From Rhodobacteraceae bacterium Alg231-30 (GTDB lineage Bacteria; Pseudomonadota; Alphaproteobacteria; Rhodobacterales; Rhodobacteraceae), in NCBI GenBank assembly GCA_900143615.1, contig FREU01000004.1:371417-435416 (forward strand): 64,000 nucleotides of DNA, in the 5' to 3' direction. Positions 35,115-43,996 of this stretch are shown here, piece after piece. The notes under the pieces were generated by a model. It searched no databases, was not told where the DNA came from, and was given only the letters and a program-made list of their open reading frames with translations. Position numbers and translations under genes: made by a program. Every line of letters begins with the position of its first letter. Within the stretch, counting starts at the first letter, position 1.

Positions 35115-36467
35115 ATGGCCGAGACGACTTTGCGCAAGCGCATCTGGGGATGGTTTTTCTTTGACTGGGCCAGCCAGCCTTACAACACGCTCCTCATTAC
35201 GTTTATCTTTGCGCCCTACATCAAAGAGTTGATGGGCGATGGCACTTCAGCGCAAGCCGCTTGGGGTTTTGGCATCGGCGCAGCTGGCGTTATCATCGCG
35301 CTCTTGGCTCCTGTGTTAGGCGCAATGGCTGATATTTCAGGCAATCGCCTACGTTGGATCTGGTTGTTCTCAATTATGTATGTCATCGGCTCGTCGGCTC
35401 TTTGGTGGGCCGCGCCAGGCAGTTTCAATCTTACATTCACATTGGTGTTGTTCGCGATCGGCATGATCGGGATGGAATTTGCCACCATTTTCACAAACTC
35501 AATGCTTCCTGATCTGGGCAACAAAGAAGAATTGGGCCGTATTTCAGGAAACGGCTGGGCGTTTGGATATGTTGGCGGCTTGCTGACCTTGGTGATTATG
35601 TTGCTGTTGTTTGCCGAGGACGCCGAATCCGGAAAAACCTTTATCGGGATTTCTCCGATCTTTGGTCTTGATGCCGAAGCCCGCGAGAGCACACGATTTG
35701 TGGGCCCGTTGACGGCCATTTGGTACATTGTGTTTATGATCCCCTTCTTTTTGTGGGTGCGCGATCCAAAGCCAACTAAAGCTCCGAAAGGTGCAACCAA
35801 ACGTGCGTTGGGCGAGGTCGTGAAAACCGTGCGCAACCTGCCACAAACACCTTCGCTTTTTGCGTATCTTGGCAGCTCGATGTTCTATCGGGATGCGTTG
35901 AACGGCATGTACACTTTCGGCGGCATTTATGCCGCGGGGGTGTTGGACTGGACCGTCGTGGATGTCGGAATTTTTGGCATTTTGGCGATCATTGCCGGAG
36001 CGATTTTCGCGTGGCTCGGCGGGCGCGCGGATGAACGCTTTGGCCCAATGCCGGTCATTCGCGCCAGTATCCTAGTGCTCTGTGGTGTGGCCATCGCGAT
36101 CATTTTTGTGTCACGCGAAAAGGTTTTCGGCATGCCTGTTGGGCCAGAGTCCAAATTGCCGGACTATGTGTTCTATCTGGTCGGCGCGGCGATCGGTGCT
36201 GCGGGTGGGGTGATCCAGTCCGCCAGCCGCACAATGATGGTACGTCAGGCCATTCCGGGGCGAACGGCAGAATCCTTTGGTCTCTATGCGCTGGCGGGCA
36301 AGGCCACTTCTTTTATCGCGCCGCTCTCCATTGGTGTGCTCACTACGGTATCAAATAGCCAACAAATTGGGGTTACACCGCTTATTGCGCTTTTCCTGAT
36401 TGGGTTTGTCCTGCTACGCTGGGTTAACCCAGAGGGAGATACCAATAAATGGCACGCCTCATCCTGA
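35115..36467 (+). CDS. Major facilitator transporter, UMF1 family
   Basis: 450 aa from the ATG at 35115 (GGGGA upstream). The sequence opening AETTLRKRIWGWFFFDWASQPYNTLL is characteristic of UMF1 transporters. About 12 transmembrane helices are visible. UMF1 members relate to Atg22 vacuolar amino-acid exporters, so amino-acid efflux is possible but unproven. Its last 19 nt overlap mepA, which suggests co-transcription with the two envelope genes downstream. Confidence 0.9.
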   Translation: MAETTLRKRIWGWFFFDWASQPYNTLLITFIFAPYIKELMGDGTSAQAAWGFGIGAAGVIIALLAPVLGAMADISGNRLRWIWLFSIMYVIGSSALWWAAPGSFNLTFTLVLFAIGMIGMEFATIFTNSMLPDLGNKEELGRISGNGWAFGYVGGLLTLVIMLLLFAEDAESGKTFIGISPIFGLDAEARESTRFVGPLTAIWYIVFMIPFFLWVRDPKPTKAPKGATKRALGEVVKTVRNLPQTPSLFAYLGSSMFYRDALNGMYTFGGIYAAGVLDWTVVDVGIFGILAIIAGAIFAWLGGRADERFGPMPVIRASILVLCGVAIAIIFVSREKVFGMPVGPESKLPDYVFYLVGAAIGAAGGVIQSASRTMMVRQAIPGRTAESFGLYALAGKATSFIAPLSIGVLTTVSNSQQIGVTPLIALFLIGFVLLRWVNPEGDTNKWHASS

Positions 36468-37366
36468 CACTTTCGTTGGCTGCGGCCTTGATTGGATGCC
36501 AATCAAACGACGCGCCGCAAGAAGTTCGTGTTTCCACCCAGCAAGAAGTCCCCGTCTCCATGCAGGGTGTGCAAGCCAAACAGTTGTTCGGGGCCAAACA
36601 AGAAGCCTCGGCGCAGTCCTCGGCCTCTTATGGCAGCTATGCCAAAGGGTGTCTGGCTGGAGCGGCGGAACTGCCGGAAACGGGGCCCACTTGGCAAGCG
36701 ATGCGGCTTTCAAGGAATCGGAACTGGGGCCATCCGGAAACGATCAATTATATCAAAGACCTCTCACGCAAAGCCGCTCAACAACCCGGTTGGGAAGGGC
36801 TCTATATCGGTGACATCAGCCAGCCGCGCGGTGGGCCAATGCTCACGGGGCACCGAAGTCATCAGTTGGGACTGGATATCGATATCTGGATGCTCCCGCC
36901 CAAAAGCCTGTCTCTTTCGGCAAACGAACGCGAGAACATCTCGTCGATCTCCATGCGGCGCAATGCTGGCGCTTACGTCAATGACAGTTGGACGCCGCAG
37001 CACCATCAGGTTTTGAAGGCCGCTGCAAGTGATTCACGCGTTGCGCGGATTTTTGTCTTTCCCGGTGCCAAAGTGCAGATGTGCAATGACGAAAAAGGCG
37101 ACCGCAGCTGGCTGCGCAAAATCCGTCCCTGGTGGGGCCACCACTACCACTTCCACGTTCGTTTGAATTGCCCTGACGGAGTGAGTGGTTGCGTCGAGCA
37201 AGATGCTATTCCAGCGGGAGATGGCTGTGCAGACGCTCAACAATGGGTGAACAACATTTTGAACCCGCCACCACCGGACCCAAATGCTCCAAAACCCAAG
37301 CCACGACGTGAATTGGCGATGACGGATTTACCACGACAATGCGTTCAAGTCTTGCAGTCGCAATAG
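36449..37366 (+). CDS. mepA: Penicillin-insensitive murein endopeptidase MepA (lipoprotein)
   Basis: 305 aa. Lipoprotein signal with lipobox ALIGC (Cys17). A Gln/Ser-rich linker precedes a LAS-type metallopeptidase domain: GHRSHQLGLDIDIW supplies the zinc His and Asp, and WWGHHYHFHVRL the remaining His ligands. It cleaves D-Ala-mDAP crosslinks in peptidoglycan. The C-terminal NPPPPDPNAPKPKP is a proline-rich tail. It overlaps the UMF1 gene upstream and the phytase-like gene downstream (28 nt). Confidence 0.94.
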   Translation: MARLILTLSLAAALIGCQSNDAPQEVRVSTQQEVPVSMQGVQAKQLFGAKQEASAQSSASYGSYAKGCLAGAAELPETGPTWQAMRLSRNRNWGHPETINYIKDLSRKAAQQPGWEGLYIGDISQPRGGPMLTGHRSHQLGLDIDIWMLPPKSLSLSANERENISSISMRRNAGAYVNDSWTPQHHQVLKAAASDSRVARIFVFPGAKVQMCNDEKGDRSWLRKIRPWWGHHYHFHVRLNCPDGVSGCVEQDAIPAGDGCADAQQWVNNILNPPPPDPNAPKPKPRRELAMTDLPRQCVQVLQSQ

Positions 37367-38232
37367 TCGCAGCGCTCGCATTCCTTGGCTGGCAACACGG
37401 GCGCGCGTCTGAACCGGATGGGCGTGCTGAATTGCTTTCTGTCTACAAATGGCAAATCCCGTCGGAATGGTTCGGCGGATACTCGGCGCTTAAGCTCTCA
37501 CCGGACGGAAATGAATTGCTCGCGGTGTCTGATCGGGGGCACTTTATCCAAGCCCGCATTGAACGCGATCAGGATGTCGTGATCGGGATAGCGGATCCCA
37601 TCGTGCACCGGATCGTTAATAGGACTGGTAAGTTTGAACGCAAAACCAAATTTCGGGACTCGGAAGGTTTGGCGATCAAACCAAATGGCCAATTAGTTGT
37701 GTCATTTGAGGGTGATCACCGGGTTAAAGCCTTCAGAGTGCCCGGAGCCAAACCACAGTTGATGCCTTGGTCTAGCGGTCTCGACACTATGGCGTCAAAC
37801 GGCGGATTTGAAGCAATCGCCTATGATCCGCAAGGCAGGCTATATGCCTTTCCGGAACAGCCCATTGGCCCGACTCAGCGCCTCCATGTGTTCCGGATGG
37901 AAGACGATGTTTGGAAGCAACCGATTGTCTTGCTTCGCGATAAAGAGTTTCAGCCTGTTGGCGCAGATTTCGGGCCTGACGGGCGACTCTACCTGCTGGA
38001 ACGTGGATTTAACGGAGTAGGATTTCGCAACCGCGTGCGCAGTTTTGCAATCACGACAACAGGTTTTTCTGACGAAAAACTTTTATTCCGCAAGGGCATA
38101 GGCGGGCATGACAATCTGGAAGGATTGTCCGTTTGGCAAGATGCACAAGGCCGGATTCGGTTGACGATGATATCTGATGACAATTTTCGATTTTTACAGC
38201 GCACCGAAATTGTTGAGTATGTGATACAGTAA
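37339..38232 (+). CDS. Esterase-like activity of phytase family protein
   Basis: 297 aa. Signal peptide (SSLAVAIVAALAFLGWQHGRA), then a beta-propeller-like domain: FGGYSALKLSPDGNELLAVSDRGHF at the start and RDSEGLAIKPNGQLVVSFEGDHRV are typical of the family first noted as having phytase-like esterase activity. It is probably periplasmic. It overlaps mepA by 28 nt. True substrate unknown. Confidence 0.85.
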   Translation: MRSSLAVAIVAALAFLGWQHGRASEPDGRAELLSVYKWQIPSEWFGGYSALKLSPDGNELLAVSDRGHFIQARIERDQDVVIGIADPIVHRIVNRTGKFERKTKFRDSEGLAIKPNGQLVVSFEGDHRVKAFRVPGAKPQLMPWSSGLDTMASNGGFEAIAYDPQGRLYAFPEQPIGPTQRLHVFRMEDDVWKQPIVLLRDKEFQPVGADFGPDGRLYLLERGFNGVGFRNRVRSFAITTTGFSDEKLLFRKGIGGHDNLEGLSVWQDAQGRIRLTMISDDNFRFLQRTEIVEYVIQ

Positions 38233-38268
38233 ATCCCTTGATTCATTGATGTAGCCCCTGTAAATGCC

Positions 38269-38321
38269 GCCCGTCCCGCAATGAGGCGGGGCCAAGTCGC
38301 CGCTACCTTGTCAAAACGGGC
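38269..38321 (+). promoter_or_regulatory. Possible structured 5' leader of the queuosine-precursor transporter
   Basis: GCCCGT (38269-38274) pairs perfectly with ACGGGC (38316-38321). Inside lie CCCGC/GCGGG (38275-38279 with 38286-38290) and CAAG/CTTG (38293-38296 with 38307-38310). Together they draw a three-way junction ending 8 nt before the transporter ATG. Transporters of this family are often controlled by preQ1 riboswitches, but no known preQ1 consensus was recognised, so this is only a candidate element. Confidence 0.35.
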
Positions 38322-38329
38322 TTAGACAT

Positions 38330-38965
38330 ATGCAACGTATTCACATTCCTGGCATCCTTGCCATGGCCACGATCGTCGTGGCCTCCAATATTCTTGTTCA
38401 GTTCCTCTTTGGCCAATGGCTAACTTGGGGCGCTTTCACCTACCCTCTCGCTTTTCTCGTCACTGATGTGATGAACCGCGTTTACGGCGCACCGGCCGCG
38501 CGGCGGGTGGTCTTCGTCGGCTTTATCGTTGGCGTTATCTGTTCCTTTGTCGGCACCCAGATCATGCTGCAAGGCGACGGGTTCACATATCCTGCGGTAA
38601 CCCTGCGCATTGCTATGGCCTCAGGCCTCGCCTTTTTGACCGCCCAAATGCTGGACATTGCGATCTTTGATCGGTTGCGTGATGGCAAATGGTGGCGGGC
38701 GCCGCTGGCCTCGACCTTGATCGGGTCCAGCGTTGATACAGCCATCTTCTTCACAATTGCCTTCTCGGGCGCGCTCACATTCCTTGAGCCTGCCAATGAT
38801 GTGAGCTGGGCGGGGGAAATGCTGCCACTATTAGGAGCTGGACCAATCGCTCCGCTGTGGGTCAGCCTTGGAATTGCTGACTGGATGGTCAAATTGAGCC
38901 TTGCTCTGCTTGCTCTTGTGCCATTCCGCATCATCGTGGGGTATTTGATGCCGCGCACCACATGA
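38330..38965 (+). CDS. Queuosine precursor transporter (VUT/YhhQ family)
   Basis: 211 aa, about six transmembrane helices. FTYPLAFLVTDVMNRVYG is the family signature seen in YhhQ. E. coli YhhQ imports preQ0/preQ1 for queuosine tRNA modification. It has its own upstream leader (38269-38321) and is followed by a 10-bp hairpin. No queuosine synthesis genes are in this window. Confidence 0.9.
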   Translation: MQRIHIPGILAMATIVVASNILVQFLFGQWLTWGAFTYPLAFLVTDVMNRVYGAPAARRVVFVGFIVGVICSFVGTQIMLQGDGFTYPAVTLRIAMASGLAFLTAQMLDIAIFDRLRDGKWWRAPLASTLIGSSVDTAIFFTIAFSGALTFLEPANDVSWAGEMLPLLGAGPIAPLWVSLGIADWMVKLSLALLALVPFRIIVGYLMPRTT

Positions 38966-38980
38966 TTTTGTTTGACATAT

Positions 38981-39003
38981 CCTCAGCCTGTGGCAGGCTG
39001 GGG
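38981..39003. repeat. Strong 10-bp hairpin after the queuosine-precursor transporter
   Basis: CCTCAGCCTG and CAGGCTGGGG pair with one G-U and a 3-nt loop. It starts 15 nt after the transporter stop. There is no T-tract, so it may be a 3'-end stabiliser, a Rho-type end, or part of the leader of the short ORF downstream. Confidence 0.5.
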
Positions 39004-39033
39004 GTGTATTCAACATCAGAAAGGAGGTGCCCA

Positions 39034-39090
39034 TTGTCTAGAGAAGCTATGGAGATCAGTGTCGGAACAGTTCGGGGGAAGTGTAACTAG
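39034..39090 (+). CDS. 18-residue small ORF with strong Shine-Dalgarno
   Basis: TTG start at 39034, preceded by a near-perfect AAGGAGGT (39021-39028) with 5-nt spacing. It encodes MSREAMEISVGTVRGKCN, then TAG. The ATG at codon 6 is too far from that ribosome binding site to use it. The ORF lies 67 nt upstream of a Rho-independent terminator, with no plus-strand gene beyond, so it may be a free small protein or a leader peptide of a regulatory RNA. I do not recognise a family. Confidence 0.45.
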   Translation: MSREAMEISVGTVRGKCN

Positions 39091-39156
39091 GGCAGCCCTT
39101 AGTTAAAGTGAAATCCGAATTGGTGAGACCTAACCGTCGCGCCTCCAATCATCTCG

Positions 39157-39188
39157 AAGGGCTGTTCCCACTGCGGAACAGCCCTTTT
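39157..39188 (+). terminator. Rho-independent terminator of an orphan short transcript
   Basis: AAGGGCTGTTCC (39157-39168) and GGAACAGCCCTT (39175-39186) form a 12-bp perfect stem with a 6-nt loop and a four-T tail. The 5' arm's AAGGGCTG can alternatively pair with CAGCCCTT at 39093-39100, just after the small ORF, as in an antiterminator. Confidence 0.9.
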
Positions 39189-39215
39189 CGTTTGGCTAAA
39201 ATCAGTTGATTTTCC

Positions 39216-39257
39216 CTGTCTGTATCGCGTCGGTATTACGACGGTATCGCGACAGTG
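39216..39257 (+). repeat. 11-bp triple repeat, copy 2
   Basis: CTGTCT, then GTATCGCGTCG, GTATTACGACG and GTATCGCGACA, then GTG. Same architecture as 21314-21355 and 50396-50437. It lies between the orphan terminator and the 3' end of the thiolase gene. Confidence 0.85.
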
Positions 39258-39307
39258 TCATTTTCGGCGCGCCCAATCAGGCCGCGCCGTGTTTTTAACA
39301 AAAAGTG

Positions 39308-40483
39308 TCAGATGCGCTCGATGGCGATGGCGATGCCTTGACCACCCCCGATGCACATGGTGATCAGGCCTTTGGAGCCCCCTGTGCGTTCCAGCTCGTA
39401 CATTGCTTTCACTGTGATGATCGCACCGGTCGCCCCCACAGGATGACCCAGCGCAATCGCGCCACCATTTGGGTTCACGCGGGCGGGATCCAGTCCCAGA
39501 CCTTTGTTCACCGCAATCGCCTGTGCGGCGAAGGCTTCGTTGCTTTCGATTACATCAAAGTCGGTGATGGACAGGCCAGTCTTGGCCAGCAGGTTTTGCA
39601 CCGCAGGCACGGGCCCGATGCCCATCACTTCGGGTCGCACGCCAGCATGGGCATAGCCAAGCACACGGAACTTGGGCGTCAGGCCGGCCTTCTCGGCAGC
39701 GTCAGCACGGGCGAGAACAATTGCACCTGCACCATCATTGATGCCAGAGGCGTTGCCAGCCGTCACGCGGCCATCTTTTTTGAAAACAGCACGCAGCTTG
39801 CCAAGGCTTTCCATAGTCGAGGCGGTGGGGTGTTCATCCGTGTCAAACGGCACCATGTCACGACGGACTTTCACATCCACAGGAACAATCTGGTCTTTGA
39901 AATACCCGGCTTCGATTGCAGCAGCAGCACGTTGCTGGCTTGTCAGCGCAAAGCTGTCCATGTCATCGCGTGTGACGTCGTTTTCATCCGCCACATTTTC
40001 CGCCGTGACACCCATATGGCCGGTGCCAAACGGGCAGTTCAGCGCCCCGAGCATCATGTCGAGGGTTTTCACATCCCCCATCTTTTGGCCCCAACGCTGG
40101 GATTGCATGATGTAGGGGCTGCGCGACATGTTTTCAGCACCGCCTGCCAAGGCAAAATCCGCATCACCCAGCATCAGGGATTGCGTGGCGGATACAATCG
40201 CCTGCGCGCCCGACCCACACAGGCGGTTCACGTTCATCGCTGGCGTGGTGTCAGGAATGCCTGCCTGCATCGCCGCAACACGCGACAGATACATGTCGCG
40301 GGGTTCGGTGTTGATGACATGGCCATAGACCACCTGACCGATTTGACCACCTTCAACGCCTGCGCGCTCCATCGCGGCACGGGCCACTACCGTACCCAGA
40401 TCGATCGGCGCTGTGTTAGCAAGTGAGCCTCCGAATGTGCCGATTGCGGTGCGGGCACCTCCCAAAATGACGATATCTGACAT
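39308..40483 (-). CDS. Acetyl-CoA C-acetyltransferase (thiolase II)
   Basis: 391 aa, standard size. The nucleophilic cysteine is in NRLCGSGAQAI, the catalytic His in GGAIALGHPVGATG, and the second acid/base Cys in CIGGGQG. It is a biosynthetic- or degradative-type thiolase condensing or cleaving acetoacetyl-CoA. No phaB/phaC or fad genes adjoin it, so the pathway cannot be fixed. It is divergent from the XRE-cupin regulator, which may control it. Start ATG with AGGAGGAACTC upstream. Confidence 0.95.
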   Translation of the reverse strand: MSDIVILGGARTAIGTFGGSLANTAPIDLGTVVARAAMERAGVEGGQIGQVVYGHVINTEPRDMYLSRVAAMQAGIPDTTPAMNVNRLCGSGAQAIVSATQSLMLGDADFALAGGAENMSRSPYIMQSQRWGQKMGDVKTLDMMLGALNCPFGTGHMGVTAENVADENDVTRDDMDSFALTSQQRAAAAIEAGYFKDQIVPVDVKVRRDMVPFDTDEHPTASTMESLGKLRAVFKKDGRVTAGNASGINDGAGAIVLARADAAEKAGLTPKFRVLGYAHAGVRPEVMGIGPVPAVQNLLAKTGLSITDFDVIESNEAFAAQAIAVNKGLGLDPARVNPNGGAIALGHPVGATGAIITVKAMYELERTGGSKGLITMCIGGGQGIAIAIERI

Positions 40484-40610
40484 GAGTTCCTCCTAAATCC
40501 ACTTGAGCCGCATTATGCAGGTGCGGCACGCTCTGTCAGCCGAGACGCTTCGTCACGGGGTAAGATAGCGGCAATTGACAACACAGGTGCTTTCACGGCA
40601 GGTCTGTGCC

Positions 40611-41171
40611 ATGCAAGACGATCAACAAATTCTCGAACTTCTTCCGGTAAAGCTGCGCGAGGCACGCCGCGCGCAAGGTCTGTCACTGGACGCGGTTGCA
40701 AAACTGTCTGGCGTGAGCCGGTCCATGGTCAGCCAGATCGAGCGCGGTGAAAGCAGCCCGACGATTGCAACACTGTGGAACCTGACCCGCGCGTTGCAGG
40801 TGGATTTCGCGGGCCTTCTGGAAGAGGCCGAAGCGGCGGACAAGGTCGAGGTGTTGCGCGCGACCGATGTACCGGCCTTTGACAACATGGGACAAGGGTG
40901 TCTGATCCGCATTCTATCGCCCCCTGAGGAAGCCGGGGGACATGAGGTCTATGACATTCGGTTCGAAGCTGGCGGGCATCTGAAAAGCCAGCCGCACAAG
41001 CGCGGGGCCGGCGAGCAATTGACTGTGCTTGAGGGCGCTGTCCGCATTACCAGCGGCGCAGCGGTCAAGGAGTTGGCGCAAGGTGACACCGCACGCTATG
41101 CGGCGGATGTAGCGCATGCGATCGAAGCGGTAGAAGCTGCCCGCGTATTCTTGATTGTGAAGAACGCCTAA
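40611..41171 (+). CDS. XRE-family regulator with C-terminal cupin domain
   Basis: 186 aa from the ATG at 40611. Residues ~12-70 form a helix-turn-helix of the Cro/C1 type (AKLSGVSRSMVSQIERGESSPTIATLW). Residues ~100-185 form a cupin-2 effector domain. This architecture is common in regulators of amino-acid, polyamine and fatty-acid metabolism. It is divergent from the thiolase and upstream of kbl-tdh on the same strand, so either could be its target. Confidence 0.88.
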   Translation: MQDDQQILELLPVKLREARRAQGLSLDAVAKLSGVSRSMVSQIERGESSPTIATLWNLTRALQVDFAGLLEEAEAADKVEVLRATDVPAFDNMGQGCLIRILSPPEEAGGHEVYDIRFEAGGHLKSQPHKRGAGEQLTVLEGAVRITSGAAVKELAQGDTARYAADVAHAIEAVEAARVFLIVKNA

Positions 41172-41488
41172 GGGCTGAGGGCTGCGCCTGACCCTGGGTG
41201 GGTGCATGTGGGACATCTCGGATTGTAATTGAGTAGAAACCCTGCGCGACGTTGAGTGGGTCGCGACGGGGCAATGCGCCCTCCCGTGGGGAGGGTCGGG
41301 CGCGGCACGGGCTTAAGGCCCGCGCCAATGGTTGTGCAGGTCACGCCTTTGGGCCGACAATTCGGCGCGATCCATGCTATCCTAGTCGACACTTCACAAT
41401 CACGGATTTTTTTCCGTTATCTTGAATTCTGCTATTTCGGAACAATATCCGCCATGTTAGATGTTCTTCCAGAATCACGGAGATTATT
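41172..41488. other. Intergenic region upstream of kbl
   Basis: Holds two GC-rich hairpin-capable stretches (around 41279-41302 and 41308-41326, CGGGC/GCCCG type) without T-tracts, then an AT-rich segment (41400-41450) that probably contains the kbl promoter. I looked for a glycine riboswitch before kbl and did not see one. No gene supported. Confidence 0.5.
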
Positions 41489-42676
41489 ATGTCTGAAGCT
41501 TTCCTCACCCATATTCGCGACACGTTGAAAACCATTGAGGCCGAAGGCCTGATGAAACGTGAGCGAATGATCACCTCGCCTCAGGGCGGTGAGATCAAGG
41601 TGGGTGAGCGCGATGTCATCAACCTTTGTGCCAATAACTACCTAGGTCTAGCCGATCATCCTGATCTGATCGCTGCCGCCAAAGGCGCTATGGACCCGCG
41701 CGGGTTTGGCATGGCCAGCGTGCGCTTTATCTGCGGCACGCAGGACATTCACCGCGAGCTGGAACAAAAACTGGCGGATTTTCTGGGCAAAGATGACTCG
41801 ATCCTGTTTGCCGCCTGTTTTGACGCCAACGGTGGGTTGTTTGAGCCGCTGTTGACGGCGGAAGATGCGATTATTTCGGACAGTCTGAACCACGCATCCA
41901 TCATTGACGGCATCCGCCTGTGTAAGGCCAAGCGCTATCGCTATGCCAACAACGATATGAACGATCTCGAAGAGATGCTGAAGCACGCCAAAAACGAAGG
42001 CGCCCGCCATATCATGATCGCGACGGATGGCGTGTTTTCCATGGATGGTTATCTGGCCAATCTGCCGGAAATCACCCGACTGGCCAAACAATACGGCGCA
42101 CTGGTGATGGTTGATGACTGTCACGCGACGGGCTTTATGGGGCCACATGGGGCCGGCACACCGGACCATTTTGACGTCGATGTCGACATCGTCACAGGAA
42201 CTTTGGGCAAAGCATTGGGGGGGGCTATCGGCGGTTATATCGCGGGGCCGCAGCCAGTGATCGATTTGTTGCGGCAGCGCGCGCGGCCCTATTTGTTCTC
42301 AAACTCGCTGCCGCCATCGATTGTGGCCGCCGGAATCGAAGCAATCCGGTTGGTTGAGGAAGGCGCCGCGCTGCGCAAGAAGCTGTTTGAAAACGCAAAA
42401 TACTGGCGCGACGGGCTGGAAGCTTTGGGCTTTGACATCCTGCCCGGTGAGCACGCGATCATTCCCGTGATGCTGGGCGAAGCGCAACTCGCGCAGGATA
42501 TGGCGTCCAAATTGTTTGACGAAGGCGTCTATGTCTCAGGCTTCTTCTTCCCTGTGGTACCGCGTGGTCAGGCCCGCATCCGCACACAGATGAACGCGGC
42601 GCTCAGCCGTGATGATCTGGACCGTGCGCTGACCGCCTTTGCCAAAGTAGGTCGCGAGTTGGGAGTGATCAAATGA
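41489..42676 (+). CDS. kbl: 2-amino-3-ketobutyrate CoA ligase (glycine C-acetyltransferase)
   Basis: 395 aa. PLP enzyme that splits 2-amino-3-oxobutyrate with CoA into glycine and acetyl-Co[14 protein letters not shown], the [10 protein letters not shown] aspartate motif and the PLP lysine Lys241 in [10 protein letters not shown] match E. coli Kbl. It overlaps tdh by 4 nt (ATGA), forming the classic threonine-to-glycine operon. Confidence 0.96.
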   Translation: MSEAFLTHIRDTLKTIEAEGLMKRERMITSPQGGEIKVGERDVINLCANNYLGLADHPDLIAAAKGAMDPRGFGMASVRFICGTQDIHRELEQKLADFLGKDDSILFAACFDANGGLFEPLLTAEDAIISDSLNHASIIDGIRLCKAKRYRYANNDMNDLEEMLKHAKNEGARHIMIATDGVFSMDGYLANLPEITRLAKQYGALVMVDDCHATGFMGPHGAGTPDHFDVDVDIVTGTLGKALGGAIGGYIAGPQPVIDLLRQRARPYLFSNSLPPSIVAAGIEAIRLVEEGAALRKKLFENAKYWRDGLEALGFDILPGEHAIIPVMLGEAQLAQDMASKLFDEGVYVSGFFFPVVPRGQARIRTQMNAALSRDDLDRALTAFAKVGRELGVIK

Positions 42677-43719
42677 GCAAACCAAACACAATGAAGGCAT
42701 TGGAAAAATCCCACGCCAAAGAAGGTCTGTGGATGGTGCAGGCGCCGGTGCCGGAAATTGGTCCAGATGATGTGCTGATCAAGGTCAAGAAAACCGGCAT
42801 TTGCGGCACGGACATTCACATCTGGAACTGGGATGACTGGGCCAGCGCCACGGTGCCGACCCCGATGATCACAGGCCATGAGTTTGCCGGTGAGATCGTC
42901 GAGATTGGCCGCGATGTCAAAGGTTTCGAGATTGGCCAGCGTTGCTCGGGCGAAGGCCATCTGATCACGCATGAAAGCCGTCAAAGCCGTGCGGGCAAAT
43001 TCCATCTGGACCCCGGAACGCGCGGAATTGGCGTGAATGAACAGGGCGCGTTCGCGCAATTCCTGCGCTTGCCCGCGTTCAACGTCGTGCCTTTGCCTGC
43101 CGATATTCCCGACGAGATTGGCGCCATTCTGGACCCGTTAGGCAATGCGGTGCACACAGCCCTCAGTTTTGATTTGCTGGGCGAGGACGTGTTGATCACA
43201 GGCGCGGGCCCCATCGGCATTATGGCGGCGGCTGTGGCCAAACATGCGGGTGCGCGCAAGGTGGTGATCACCGATATCAATGCGGCACGTCTGGAGCTTG
43301 CGAGCCATGTGGTGCCTTCTGTCATCACGGTTGATGTCTCCAAAGAAGACCTCAACGATGTGATGCACCGCGAAGGCATGGTGCAGGGCTTTGATGTGGG
43401 CATGGAAATGTCGGGCAGCCAAGTCGCGCTGGATCAGATGGTTGAAGCATTGGTGATGGGGGGCAAGATTGCCCTGCTGGGTATTCCCCCTGGGAAATCG
43501 CCCGTTGATTGGAGCCGCATTGTCTTCAAAGCAATCACCATCAAAGGCGTCTATGGGCGTGAGATGTTTGAGACCTGGTACAAAATGATTGCCATGCTGC
43601 AGAACGGCTTGGACGTCAGCCGTGTGATTACCCATGAAATGAAGGTGGATGAGTTCCGCGACGGTTTCGCGGCAATGAAATCCGGCAAATCCGGCAAAGT
43701 GGTTCTGGATTGGACTTAA
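42673..43719 (+). CDS. tdh: L-threonine 3-dehydrogenase
   Basis: 348 aa zinc-type medium-chain dehydrogenase oxidising threonine to 2-amino-3-oxobutyrate. Catalytic zinc ligands Cys44 (GICGTDIH), His69 and Glu70 (GHEFAGE) are present, as is the Rossmann glycine motif ([15 protein letters not shown]). The lobe that binds structural zinc in E. coli Tdh has none of its four cysteines here (residues ~95-113, [19 protein letters not shown]). The downstream half and kbl coupling leave little doubt about function. Confidence 0.95.
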   Translation: MSKPNTMKALEKSHAKEGLWMVQAPVPEIGPDDVLIKVKKTGICGTDIHIWNWDDWASATVPTPMITGHEFAGEIVEIGRDVKGFEIGQRCSGEGHLITHESRQSRAGKFHLDPGTRGIGVNEQGAFAQFLRLPAFNVVPLPADIPDEIGAILDPLGNAVHTALSFDLLGEDVLITGAGPIGIMAAAVAKHAGARKVVITDINAARLELASHVVPSVITVDVSKEDLNDVMHREGMVQGFDVGMEMSGSQVALDQMVEALVMGGKIALLGIPPGKSPVDWSRIVFKAITIKGVYGREMFETWYKMIAMLQNGLDVSRVITHEMKVDEFRDGFAAMKSGKSGKVVLDWT

Positions 43720-43750
43720 CCTGAGGAAGTCCCTGCGCCGCCACATAATG

Positions 43751-43776
43751 CCCAAAGCCGGAAAAATGGCTTTGGG
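43751..43776 (+). terminator. Terminator-like hairpin after kbl-tdh
   Basis: CCCAAAGCC (43751-43759) and GGCTTTGGG (43768-43776) form a 9-bp perfect stem, 31 nt after the tdh stop. Only a short TTG follows, so termination would be inefficient or need Rho. Confidence 0.55.
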
Positions 43777-43787
43777 TTGCGCTTAAC

Positions 43788-43980
43788 ACAATCACAGAAG
43801 GCAAGTTCCATGAAAGTATGAAGGCGAAAATGGATAGCTAGGAAGCCCGTAAGGCGGAACGGGAGGCTGATCTGGCCAACGTCAATCCAACACCGCCGGT
43901 GTTGCTGCACCCCAACCTCGCTGATGTTTGCAAAGAGAAGGTGGCCATCCGCCACACCCACGACTTGGTTCCAAGCAGCT
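43788..43980 (+). pseudogene. Relic of a large serine recombinase (C-terminal region, upstream half)
   Basis: In one frame the sequence reads EGKFHESMKAKMD-S-stop-EARKAEREADL and continues PPVLLHPNLADVCKEKVA. That matches the coiled-coil and following segment near the C-terminus of alphaproteobacterial serine recombinases. An in-frame TAG (43839-43841), no start and loss of the catalytic N-terminal domain show it is dead. Resemblance breaks off at about 43965. A matching downstream segment lies at ~63290-63440. Confidence 0.6.
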
Positions 43981-43996
43981 CCGCAACCGCTATGAG

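Noticed and set aside
39305..40426. Long open frame (373 codons) on the plus strand antisense to the thiolase
   Set aside because: The opposite strand encodes an intact thiolase with all catalytic motifs. The antisense frame has His/Arg-rich composition typical of a shadow and no ribosome binding site.
41172..41488. Glycine riboswitch upstream of kbl
   Set aside because: No tandem glycine-aptamer core sequences were found; only GC-rich hairpins without a clear expression platform.
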